From: Nemertoderma westbladi
Taxonomy: Eukaryota > Xenacoelomorpha > Nemertodermatida > Nemertodermatidae
Length of the DNA stretch: 64,000 nucleotides
Assembly: GCA_032718475.1 (NCBI GenBank)
Contig: JAUCBJ010002874.1
Span: 42,558-106,557, forward strand
Direction: 5' to 3'
A program made the position numbers and the translations under genes. Below the pieces are notes generated by a model that saw only the letters and a program-made list of their open reading frames with translations, did no database searches and was not told the origin of the DNA. Shown piece after piece: positions 1 to 10,899 of the stretch (its first letter is position 1; each line of letters starts with the position of its first letter).

Positions 1-500
1 ACGTAGAGGCATTCATAGTAAATGTATGGAGTAGGTAAAGAACGTAGAGGCATTCATAGTAAATGTATGGAGTAGGGAAAGAACGTAGAGGCATTCATAG
101 TAAATGTATGAAGGAGGGAATGAAGAACGTAGAGGCATTCATAGTAAATGTATGGAGTAGGGAAAGAACGTAGAGGCATTCATAGTAAATGTATGGAGTA
201 GGGAAAGAACGTAGAGGCATTCATAGTAAATGTATGGAGTAGGTAAAGAACGTAGAGGCATTCATAGTAAATGTATGGAGTAGGTAAAGAACGTAGAGGC
301 ATTCATAGTAAATGTATGAAGGAGGGAATGAAGAACGTAGAGGCATTCATAGTAAATGTATGGAGTAGGTAAAGAACGTAGAGGCATTCATAGTAAATGT
401 ATGGAGTAGGTAAAGAACGTAGAGGCATTCATAGTAAATGTATGGAGTAGGGAATGAAGAACGTAGAGGCATTCATAGTAAATGTATGGAGGAGGGAAAG

Positions 501-1752
501 AACGTAGAGGCATTCATAGTAAATGTATGGAGGAGGGAAAGAACGTAGAGGCATTCATAGTAAATGAGTAGGGAGAGAACGTAGAGGCATTCATAGTAAA
601 TGTATGAAGTAGGGAAAGAAGATCGTAGAGGCATTCATAGTAAATGTATGGAGTAGGGAAAGAACGTAGAGGCATTCATAGTAAATGTATGGAGTAGAGA
701 AAGAACGTAGAGGCATTCATAGTAAATGAGGAGGGAAAGAACGTAGAGGCATTCATAGTAAATGTATGGAGTAGAGAAAGAACGTAGAGGCATTCATAGT
801 AAATGAGGAGGGAAAGAACGTAGAGGCATTCATAGTAAATGTATGGAGTAGGTAAAGAACGTAGAGGCATTCATAGTAAATGTATGGAGTAGGGAAAGAA
901 CGTAGAGGCATTCATAGTAAATGTATGAAGGAGGGAATGAAGAACGTAGAGGCATTCATAGTAAATGTATGAAGGAGGGAATGAAGAACGTAGAGGCATT
1001 CATAGTAAATGTATGGAGTAGGGAATGAACGTAGAGGCATTCATAGTAAATGTATGGAGTAGGGAAAGAACGTAGAGGCATTCATAGTAAATGTATGAAG
1101 GAGGGAATGAAGAACGTAGAGGCATTCATAGTAAATGTATGGAGGAGGGAAAGAACGTAGAGGCATTCATAGTAAATGAGTAGGGAGAGAACGTAGAGGC
1201 ATTCATAGTAAATGTATGAAGTAGGGAAAGAAGATCGTAGAGGCATTCATAGTAAATGTATGGAGTAGGGAAAGAACGTAGAGGCATTCATAGTAAATGT
1301 ATGGAGTAGAGAAAAAACGTAGAGGCATTCATAGTAAATGAGGAGGGAAAGAACGTAGAGGCATTCATAGTAAATGTATGGAGTAGAGAAAGAACGTAGA
1401 GGCATTCATAGTAAATGAGGAGGGAAAGAACGTAGAGGCATTCATAGTAAATGTATGGAGTAGGTAAAGAACGTAGAGGCATTCATAGTAAATGTATGGA
1501 GTAGGGAAAGAACGTAGAGGCATTCATAGTAAATGTATGAAGGAGGGAATGAAGAACGTAGAGGCATTCATAGTAAATGTATGAAGGAGGGAATGAAGAA
1601 CGTAGAGGCATTCATAGTAAATGTATGGAGTAGGGAATGAACGTAGAGGCATTCATAGTAAATGTATGGAGTAGGGAAAGAACGTAGAGGCATTCATAGT
1701 AAATGTATGAAGGAGGGAATGAAGAACGTAGAGGCATTCATAGTAAATGTAT
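501..1752 (+). repeat. 612-bp tandem duplication (HOR), two copies
   Basis: Positions 501-1112 match 1113 onward at a constant offset of 612 bp, checked at 541/1153, 601/1213, 661/1273, 901/1513, 1021/1633 and 1081/1693. The match breaks at about 1754, where TATGGAGG is replaced by TATGAAGG. Copy 2 carries a private change in its GTAGAGAAAG linker (GAGAAAAAACG near 1311-1321). The two copies abut directly, so this is a simple tandem duplication of about 15 monomers and looks recent. Confidence 0.88.
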
Positions 1753-2757
1753 GAAGGAGGGAATGAAGAACGTAGAGGCATTCATAGTAAATGTATGGAG
1801 TAGGGAAAGAACGTAGAGGCATTCATAGTAAATGTATGGAGGAGGGAAAGAACGTAGAGGCATTCATAGTAAATGTATGAAGGAGGGAATGAAGATCGTA
1901 GAGGCATTCATAGTAAATGTATGGAGTAGGGAAAGAACGTAGAGGCATTCATAGTAAATGTATGAAGGAGGGAATGAAGAACGTAGAGGCATTCATAGTA
2001 AATGTATGGAGTAGGGAAAGAACGTAGAGGCATTCATAGTAAATGTATGGAGTAGGGAAAGAACGTAGAGGCATTCATAGTAAATGTATGAAGGAGGGAA
2101 TGAAGAACGTAGAGGCATTCATAGTAAATGTATGAAGGAGGGAATGAAGATCGTAGAGGCATTCATAGTAAATGTATGGAGTAGGGAAAGAACGTAGAGG
2201 CATTCATAGTAAATGTATGAAGGAGGGAATGAAGAACGTAGAGGCATTCATAGTAAATGTATGAAGGAGGGAATGAAGAACGTAGAGGCATTCATAGTAA
2301 ATGTATGGAGTAGGGAAAGAACGTAGAGGCATTCATAGTAAATGTATGAAGGAGGGAATGAAGAACGTAGAGGCATTCATAGTAAATGTATGAAGGAGGG
2401 AAAGAACGTAGAGGCATTCATAGTAAATGTATGGAGTAGGGAAAGATCGTAGAGGCATTCATAGTAAATGTATGAAGGAGGGAAAGAACGTAGAGGCATT
2501 CATAGTAAATGTATGGAGTAGGGAAAGAACGTAGAGGCATTCATAGTAAATGTATGGAGGAGGGAAAGAACGTAGAGGCATTCATAGTAAATGTATGGAG
2601 TAGGGAAAGAACGTAGAGGCATTCATAGTAAATGTATGGAGTAGGGAAAGAACGTAGAGGCATTCATAGTAAATGTATGAAGGAGGGAAAGAACGTAGAG
2701 GCATTCATAGTAAATGTATGAAGGAGGGAAAGAACGTAGAGGCATTCATAGTAAATG

Positions 2758-4240
2758 TATGGAGTAGAGAAAGAACGTAGAGGCATTCATAGTAAATGAG
2801 GAGGGAAAGAACGTAGAGGCATTCATAGTAAATGTATGGAGTAGGTAAAGAACGTAGAGGCATTCATAGTAAATGTATGGAGTAGGGAAAGAACGTAGAG
2901 GCATTCATAGTAAATGTATGAAGGAGGGAATGAAGATCGTAGAGGCATTCATAGTAAATGTATGGAGTAGGGAATGAAGAACGTAGAGGCATTCATAGTA
3001 AATGTATGGAGTAGGGAAAGAACGTAGAGGCATTCATAGTAAATGTATGGAGTAGGGAAAGAACGTAGAGGCATTCATAGTAAATGTATGGAGTAGGGAA
3101 AGAACGTAGAGGCATTCATAGTAAATGTATGAAGGAGGGAATGAAGAACGTAGAGGCATTCATAGTAAATGTATGGAGTAGAGAAAGAACGTAGAGGCAT
3201 TCATAGTAAATGAGGAGGGAAAGAACGTAGAGGCATTCATAGTAAATGTATGGAGTAGGGAAAGAACGTAGAGGCATTCATAGTAAATGTATGGAGTAGG
3301 GAAAGAACGTAGAGGCATTCATAGTAAATGTATGGAGTAGGGAATGAAGAACGTAGAGGCATTCATAGTAAATGTATGGAGTAGGGAAAGAACGTAGAGG
3401 CATTCATAGTAAATGTATGGAGTAGGGAAAGAACGTAGAGGCATTCATAGTAAATGTATGGAGTAGGGAAAGAACGTAGAGGCATTCATAGTAAATGTAT
3501 GAAGGAGGGAATGAAGAACGTAGAGGCATTCATAGTAAATGTATGGAGTAGAGAAAGAACGTAGAGGCATTCATAGTAAATGAGGAGGGAAAGAACGTAG
3601 AGGCATTCATAGTAAATGTATGGAGTAGGGAAAGAACGTAGAGGCATTCATAGTAAATGTATGGAGTAGGGAAAGAACGTAGAGGCATTCATAGTAAATG
3701 TATGAAGGAGGGAAAGAACGTAGAGGCATTCATAGTAAATGTATGAAGGAGGGAAAGAACGTAGAGGCATTCATAGTAAATGTATGGAGTAGGGAAAGAT
3801 CGTAGAGGCATTCATAGTAAATGTATGGAGTAGAGAAAGAACGTAGAGGCATTCATAGTAAATGAGGAGGGAAAGAACGTAGAGGCATTCATAGTAAATG
3901 TATGGAGTAGGTAAAGAACGTAGAGGCATTCATAGTAAATGTATGGAGTAGGGAAAGAACGTAGAGGCATTCATAGTAAATGTATGAAGGAGGGAATGAA
4001 GATCGTAGAGGCATTCATAGTAAATGTATGGAGTAGGGAATGAAGAACGTAGAGGCATTCATAGTAAATGTATGGAGTAGGGAAAGAACGTAGAGGCATT
4101 CATAGTAAATGTATGGAGTAGGGAAAGAACGTAGAGGCATTCATAGTAAATGTATGGAGTAGGGAAAGAACGTAGAGGCATTCATAGTAAATGTATGGAG
4201 TAGGGAAAGAACGTAGAGGCATTCATAGTAAATGTATGAA
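2758..4240 (+). repeat. Nested 370-bp and 1066-bp duplications
   Basis: A 370 bp unit (44+41+41+41+44+41+36+41+41) starts at 2961 and is repeated at 3331. A second, longer offset of 1066 bp pairs 2758 with 3824 and 2961 with 4027. At 4027 the third version has one additional S monomer before the TATGAAGG 44-mer. The monomer lengths sum exactly to the offsets, which supports the alignment. The pattern indicates at least two successive duplication events, with single-monomer gain afterwards. Confidence 0.82.
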
Positions 4241-4799
4241 GGAGGGAATGAAGAACGTAGAGGCATTCATAGTAAATGTATGGAGTAGAGAAAGAACGTA
4301 GAGGCATTCATAGTAAATGAGGAGGGAAAGAACGTAGAGGCATTCATAGTAAATGTATGGAGTAGGGAAAGAAGAACGTAGAGGCATTCATAGTAAATGA
4401 GTAGGGAGAGAACGTAGAGGCATTCATAGTAAATGTATGGAGTAGAGAAAGAACGTAGAGGCATTCATAGTAAATGTATGGAGTAGGGAAAGAACGTAGA
4501 GGCATTCATAGTAAATGTATGGAGTAGGGAAAGAACGTAGAGGCATTCATAGTAAATGTATGGAGGAGGGAAAGAACGTAGAGGCATTCATAGTAAATGT
4601 ATGAAGGAGGGAATGAAGAACGTAGAGGCATTCATAGTAAATGTATGGAGTAGGGAAAGAACGTAGAGGCATTCATAGTAAATGTATGGAGTAGGGAAAG
4701 AACGTAGAGGCATTCATAGTAAATGTATGAAGGAGGGAATGAAGAACGTAGAGGCATTCATAGTAAATGTATGGAGTAGGGAAAGAACGTAGAGGCATT

Positions 4800-6420
4800 C
4801 ATAGTAAATGTATGGAGTAGGGAAAGAACGTAGAGGCATTCATAGTAAATGAGGAGGGAGAGAACGTAGAGGCATTCATAGTAAATGTATGGAGTAGGGA
4901 AAGATGTATGGAGTAGGGAAAGAACGTAGAGGCATTCATAGTAAATGAGTAGGGAGAGAACGTAGAGGCATTCATAGTAAATGAGTAGGGAAAGAACGTA
5001 GAGGCATTCATAGTAAATGAGTAGGGAGAGAACGTAGAGGCATTCATAGTAAATGTATGGAGTAGGGAGAGAACGTAGAGGCATTCATAGTAAATGAGAA
5101 GGGAAAGAACGTAGAGGCATTCATAGTAAATGAGTAGGGAGAGAACGTAGAGGCATTCATAGTAAATGAGGAGGGAGAGAACGTAGAGGCATTCATAGTA
5201 AATGAGAAGGGAAAGAACGTAGAGGCATTCATAGTAAATGAGTAGGGAGAGAACGTAGAGGCATTCATAGTAAATGAGGAGGGAGAGAACGTAGAGGCAT
5301 TCATAGTAAATGAGGAGGGAGAGAACGTAGAGGCATTCATAGTAAATGAGAAGGGAAAGAACGTAGAGGCATTCATAGTAAATGAGTAGGGAGAGAACGT
5401 AGAGGCATTCATAGTAAATGAGGAGGGAGAGAACGTAGAGGCATTCATAGTAAATGTATGGAGTAGGGAAAGATCGTAGAGGCATTCATAGTAAATGTAT
5501 GGAGTAGGGAAAGATCGTAGAGGCATTCATAGTAAATGTATGGAGTAGGGAGAGAACGTAGAGGCATTCATAGTAAATGTATGGAGTAGGGAAAGAACGT
5601 AGAGGCATTCATAGTAAATGAGAAGGGAGAGAACGTAGAGGCATTCATAGTAAATGAGGAGGGAGAGAACGTAGAGGCATTCATAGTAAATGTATGGAGT
5701 AGGGAAAGAACGTAGAGGCATTCATAGTAAATGAGTAGGGAGAGAACGTAGAGGCATTCATAGTAAATGAGTAGGGAGAGAACGTAGAGGCATTCATAGT
5801 AAATGAGGAGGGAGAGAACGTAGAGGCATTCATAGTAAATGAGTAGGGAGAGAACGTAGAGGCATTCATAGTAAATGAGTAGGGAGAGAACGTAGAGGCA
5901 TTCATAGTAAATGTATGGAGTAGGGAGAGAACGTAGAGGCATTCATAGTAAATGTATGGAGGAGGGACGGAACGTAGAGGCATTCATAGTAAATGAGTAG
6001 GGAGAGAACGTAGAGGCATTCATAGTAAATGAGTAGGGAGAGAACGTAGAGGCATTCATAGTAAATGTATGGAGTAGGGAGAGAACGTAGAGGCATTCAT
6101 AGTAAATGTATGGAGGAGGGACGGAACGTAGAGGCATTCATAGTAAATGAGGAGGGAGAGAACGTAGAGGCATTCATAGTAAATGAGTAGGGAAAGAACG
6201 TAGAGGCATTCATAGTAAATGAGTAGGGAAAGAACGTAGAGGCATTCATAGTAAATGAGGAGGGAGAGAACGTAGAGGCATTCATAGTAAATGAGTAGGG
6301 AAAGAACGTAGAGGCATTCATAGTAAATGTATGGAGGAGGGAATGAAGAACGTAGAGGCATTCATAGTAAATGTATGGAGGAGGGAATGAAGAACGTAGA
6401 GGCATTCATAGTAAATGTGT
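4800..6420 (+). repeat. Domain 2: runs of 36-bp monomers
   Basis: Most monomers here are 36 bp, with linkers AGTAGGGAGAG, GAGGAGGGAGAG, AGAAGGGAAAG and AGTAGGGAAAG. Because 36 is divisible by 3, the minus strand stays open across runs, for example at 4799-5485 and 5044-5526. The implied peptide is only repeats of FTMNASTFSPYS or IYYECLYVLSLL, so I do not call a gene. Rare GGAGGGACGGAACG linkers occur near 5960-5970 and 6115-6125. Confidence 0.9.
4888..4925 (+). repeat. Core-less linker duplication (19-bp step)
   Basis: The linker starting at 4888 is followed 19 bp later, at 4907, by a second linker (TATGGAGTAGGGAAAG) with no core between them; the joint reads AAAGATGTATGG. It is the only place I noticed where a monomer lacks its core altogether. 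It looks like a deletion or template switch between two TGTATGG positions. The break is internal to the array and is not associated with any foreign sequence. Confidence 0.9.
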
Positions 6421-6830
6421 GGAGTAGGGAAAGAACGTAGAGGCATTCATAGTAAATGTATGGAGTAGGGAAAGAACGTAGAGGCATTCATAGTAAATGT
6501 ATGGAGTAGGGAAAGAACGTAGAGGCATTCATAGTAAATGTATGGAGTAGGGAAAGAACGTAGAGGCATTCATAGTAAATGTATGGAGTAGGGAAAGAAC
6601 GTAGAGGCATTCATAGTAAATGTATGGAGTAGGGAAAGAACGTAGAGGCATTCATAGTAAATGTATGGAGTAGGGAAAGAACGTAGAGGCATTCATAGTA
6701 AATGTATGAAGGAGGGAATGAAGAACGTAGAGGCATTCATAGTAAATGTATGGAGGAGGGAATGAAGAACGTAGAGGCATTCATAGTAAATGTGTGGAGT
6801 AGGGAAAGAACGTAGAGGCATTCATAGTAA
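6420..6830 (+). repeat. S-monomer run with flanking TGTGGAGTAGG variant
   Basis: Seven or so consecutive S monomers occupy roughly 6430-6700, flanked on both sides by the shared rare sequence AAATGTGTGGAGTAGG (at about 6416 and 6790) and by 44-mers ending GAATGAAG. The same rare TGTGG marker on both sides, about 374 bp apart, suggests a local duplication. Nothing else is seen. Confidence 0.75.
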
Positions 6831-8580
6831 ATGTATGAAGGAGGGAATGAAGAACGTAGAGGCATTCATAGTAAATGTATGGAGGAGGGAATGAAGAACG
6901 TAGAGGCATTCATAGTAAATGAGTAGGGAAAGAACGTAGAGGCATTCATAGTAAATGAGGAGGGAGAGAACGTAGAGGCATTCATAGTAAATGAGAAGGG
7001 AGAGAACGTAGAGGCATTCATAGTAAATGAGGAGGGAAAGAACGTAGAGGCATTCATAGTAAATGTATGGAGTAGGGAGAGAACGTAGAGGCATTCATAG
7101 TAAATGTATGGAGTAGGGAAAGAACGTAGAGGCATTCATAGTAAATGTATGGAGGAGGGAAAGAACGTAGAGGCATTCATAGTAAATGAGGAGGGAGAGA
7201 ACGTAGAGGCATTCATAGTAAATGAGTAGGGAGAGAACGTAGAGGCATTCATAGTAAATGAGGAGGGAGAGAACGTAGAGGCATTCATAGTAAATGAGTA
7301 GGGAAAGAACGTAGAGGCATTCATAGTAAATGAGGAGGGAAAGAACGTAGAGGCATTCATAGTAAATGAGGAGGGAAAGAGCGTAGAGGCATTCATAGTA
7401 AATGTATGGAGTAGGGAAAGAACGTAGAGGCATTCATAGTAAATGTATGGAGGAGGGAATGAAGAACGTAGAGGCATTCATAGTAAATGTATGGAGTAGG
7501 GAAAGAACGTAGAGGCATTCATAGTAAATGTATGGAGTAGGGAAAGAACGTAGAGGCATTCATAGTAAATGAGTAGGGAGAGAACGTAGAGGCATTCATA
7601 GTAAATGTATGGAGGAGGGAATGAAGAACGTAGAGGCATTCATAGTAAATGTATGGAGGAGGGAAAGAACGTAGAGGCATTCATAGTAAATGTATGGAGT
7701 AGGGAAAGAACGTAGAGGCATTCATAGTAAATGAGTAGGGAGAGAACGTAGAGGCATTCATAGTAAATGAGGAGGGAGAGAACGTAGAGGCATTCATAGT
7801 AAATGAGTAGGGAAAGAACGTAGAGGCATTCATAGTAAATGAGGAGGGAGAGAACGTAGAGGCATTCATAGTAAATGAGAGGGGAGAGAACGTAGAGGCA
7901 TTCATAGTAAATGAGTAGGGAGAGAACGTAGAGGCATTCATAGTAAATGAGAAGGGAGAGAACGTAGAGGCATTCATAGTAAATGAGGAGGGAAAGAGCG
8001 TAGAGGCATTCATAGTAAATGTATGGAGTAGGGAAAGAACGTAGAGGCATTCATAGTAAATGTATGGAGTAGGGAAAGAACGTAGAGGCATTCATAGTAA
8101 ATGAGTAGGGAGAGAACGTAGAGGCATTCATAGTAAATGAGTAGGGAGAGAACGTAGAGGCATTCATAGTAAATGAGTAGGGAAAGAACGTAGAGGCATT
8201 CATAGTAAATGAGGAGGGAGAGAACGTAGAGGCATTCATAGTAAATGAGAAGGGAGAGAACGTAGAGGCATTCATAGTAAATGAGGAGGGAGAGAACGTA
8301 GAGGCATTCATAGTAAATGTATGGAGTAGGGAAAGAACGTAGAGGCATTCATAGTAAATGTATGGAGTAGGGAAAGAACGTAGAGGCATTCATAGTAAAT
8401 GAGTAGGGAGAGAACGTAGAGGCATTCATAGTAAATGAGGAGGGAGAGAACGTAGAGGCATTCATAGTAAATGAGTAGGGAAAGAACGTAGAGGCATTCA
8501 TAGTAAATGTATGGAGTAGGGAAAGATCGTAGAGGCATTCATAGTAAATGTATGGAGTAGGGAAAGAACTTAGAGGCATT
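6830..8580 (+). repeat. Domain 3: second 36-mer-rich block
   Basis: The block consists of clusters of 36-mers (AGTAGGGAGAG, GAGGAGGGAGAG, AGAAGGGAGAG, GAGGAGGGAAAG) separated by one to four 41/44-mers. The rare junction AAAGAGCG appears at about 7379 and 7995 in the same context (GAGGAGGGAAAGAGCG before an S monomer), marking duplicated segments 7.1-7.45 and 7.65-8.05 kb. The minus strand is open over 7640-8050 and 8010-8348, again only as 12-residue repeats. Confidence 0.85.
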
Positions 8581-10880
8581 CATAGTAAATGTATGGAGTA
8601 GGGAAAGAACGTAGAGGCATTCATAGTAAATGTATGGAGTAGGGAAAGAACGTAGAGGCATTCATAGTAAATGTATGGAGGAGGGAAAGAACTTAGAGGC
8701 ATTCATAGTAAATGTATGGAGTAGGGAAAGAACGTAGAGGCATTCATAGTAAATGTATGGAGTAGGGAAAGAACGTAGAGGCATTCATAGTAAATGTATG
8801 GAGTAGGGAAAGAACGTAGAGGCATTCATAGTAAATGTATGGAGTAGGGAAAGAACGTAGAGGCATTCATAGTAAATGTATGGAGGAGGGAAAGAACTTA
8901 GAGGCATTCATAGTAAATGTATGGAGTAGGGAAAGAACGTAGAGGCATTCATAGTAAATGTATGGAGTAGGGAAAGAACGTAGAGGCATTCATAGTAAAT
9001 GAGTAGGGGGAGAACGTAGAGGCATTCATAGTAAATGAGGAGGGAAAGAACGTAGAGGCATTCATAGTAAATGTATGGAGTAGGGAAAGAACGTAGAGGC
9101 ATTCATAGTAAATGTATGGAGTAAGGAAAGAACGTAGAGGCATTCATAGTAAATGTATGGAGTAGGGAAAGAACGTAGAGGCATTCATAGTAAATGAGGA
9201 GGGAGAGAACGTAGAGGCATTCATAGTAAATGAGTAGGGAAAGAACGTAGAGGCATTCATAGTAAATGTATGGAGTAGGGAAAGATTGTAGAGGCATTCA
9301 TAGTAAATGTATGGAGTAGGGAAAGAACTTAGAGGCATTCATAGTAAATGTATGGAGTAGGGAAAGAACGTAGAGGCATTCATAGTAAATGTATGGAGTA
9401 GGGACGGAACGTAGAGGCATTCATAGTAAATGTATGGAGTAGGGAAAGAACGTAGAGGCATTCATAGTAAATGTATGGAGGAGGGAAAGAACTTAGAGGC
9501 ATTCATAGTAAATGTATGGAGTAGGGAAAGAACGTAGAGGCATTCATAGTAAATGTATGGAGTAGGGAAAGAACGTAGAGGCATTCATAGTAAATGAGTA
9601 GGGGGAGAACGTAGAGGCATTCATAGTAAATGAGGAGGGAAAGAACGTAGAGGCATTCATAGTAAATGTATGGAGTAGGGAAAGAACGTAGAGGCATTCA
9701 TAGTAAATGTATGGAGGAGGGAATGAAGAACGTAGAGGCATTCATAGTAAATGTATGGAGGAGGGAATGAAGAACGTAGAGGCATTCATAGTAAATGTAT
9801 GGAGTAGGGAAAGAACGTAGAGGCATTCATAGTAAATGTATGGAGGAGGGAAAGAACTTAGAGGCATTCATAGTAAATGTATGGAGTAGGGAAAGAACGT
9901 AGAGGCATTCATAGTAAATGTATGGAGTAGGGAAAGAACGTAGAGGCATTCATAGTAAATGAGTAGGGGGAGAACGTAGAGGCATTCATAGTAAATGAGG
10001 AGGGAAAGAACGTAGAGGCATTCATAGTAAATGTATGGAGTAGGGAAAGAACGTAGAGGCATTCATAGTAAATGTATGGAGTAGGGAAAGAACGTAGAGG
10101 CATTCATAGTAAATGTATGGAGTAGGGAAAGAACGTAGAGGCATTCATAGTAAATGTATGGAGGAGGGAAAGAACTTAGAGGCATTCATAGTAAATGTAT
10201 GGAGTAGGGAAAGAACGTAGAGGCATTCATAGTAAATGTATGGAGTAGGGAAAGAACGTAGAGGCATTCATAGTAAATGAGTAGGGGGAGAACGTAGAGG
10301 CATTCATAGTAAATGAGGAGGGAAAGAACGTAGAGGCATTCATAGTAAATGTATGGAGTAGGGAAAGAACGTAGAGGCATTCATAGTAAATGTATGGAGT
10401 AAGGAAAGAACGTAGAGGCATTCATAGTAAATGTATGGAGTAGGGAAAGAACGTAGAGGCATTCATAGTAAATGAGGAGGGAGAGAACGTAGAGGCATTC
10501 ATAGTAAATGAGTAGGGAAAGAACGTAGAGGCATTCATAGTAAATGTATGGAGTAGGGAAAGATTGTAGAGGCATTCATAGTAAATGTATGGAGTAGGGA
10601 AAGAACTTAGAGGCATTCATAGTAAATGTATGGAGTAGGGAAAGAACGTAGAGGCATTCATAGTAAATGTATGGAGTAGGGAAAGAACGTAGAGGCATTC
10701 ATAGTAAATGTATGGAGTAGGGAAAGAACGTAGAGGCATTCATAGTAAATGTATGGAGGAGGGAAAGAACTTAGAGGCATTCATAGTAAATGTATGGAGT
10801 AGGGAAAGAACGTAGAGGCATTCATAGTAAATGTATGGAGTAGGGAAAGAACGTAGAGGCATTCATAGTAAATGAGGAGG
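8560..10880 (+). repeat. Domain 4: CTTAG-core subfamily with 1278-bp duplication
   Basis: Nine monomers carry AACTTAGAGG instead of AACGTAGAGG, a G-to-T change at 8570, 8693, 8898, 9329, 9493, 9858, 10176, 10607 and 10771. Spacings of 431 and 164 bp occur twice, giving an offset of 1278 bp between about 8.75-9.59 kb and 10.03-10.87 kb. Shared secondary markers are GTAAGGAAAG (about 9121 and 10400) and GATTGTAGAGG (about 9285 and 10563). Copy 1 has a private GTAGGGACGG linker at about 9400. I saw no CTTAG core elsewhere, so this variant has spread only locally. Confidence 0.9.
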
Positions 10881-10899
10881 GAAAGAACGTAGAGGCATT

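Larger units (their letters stand above)
1..4800 (+). repeat. Domain 1: mixed 41/44/36-mers with TATGAAGGAGGGAATGAAG linkers
   Basis: This stretch alternates S monomers with 44-mers whose linker is TATGAAGGAGGGAATGAAG, plus scattered 36-mers of GAGGAGGGAAAG type. Local markers are GTAGGTAAAG and GTAGAGAAAG linkers, which are rare or absent through most of the rest of the window (GTAGAGAAAG reappears near 11.75 kb and 49.3-49.4 kb). The recurring module is a TATGAAGG 44-mer, then a GTAGAGAAAG 41-mer, then a GAGGAGGGAAAG 36-mer. Here GAGGAGGG is followed by AAAG, whereas from about 5 to 41 kb it is usually followed by AGAG, which marks this as a separate subfamily. No gene is visible. Confidence 0.9.
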
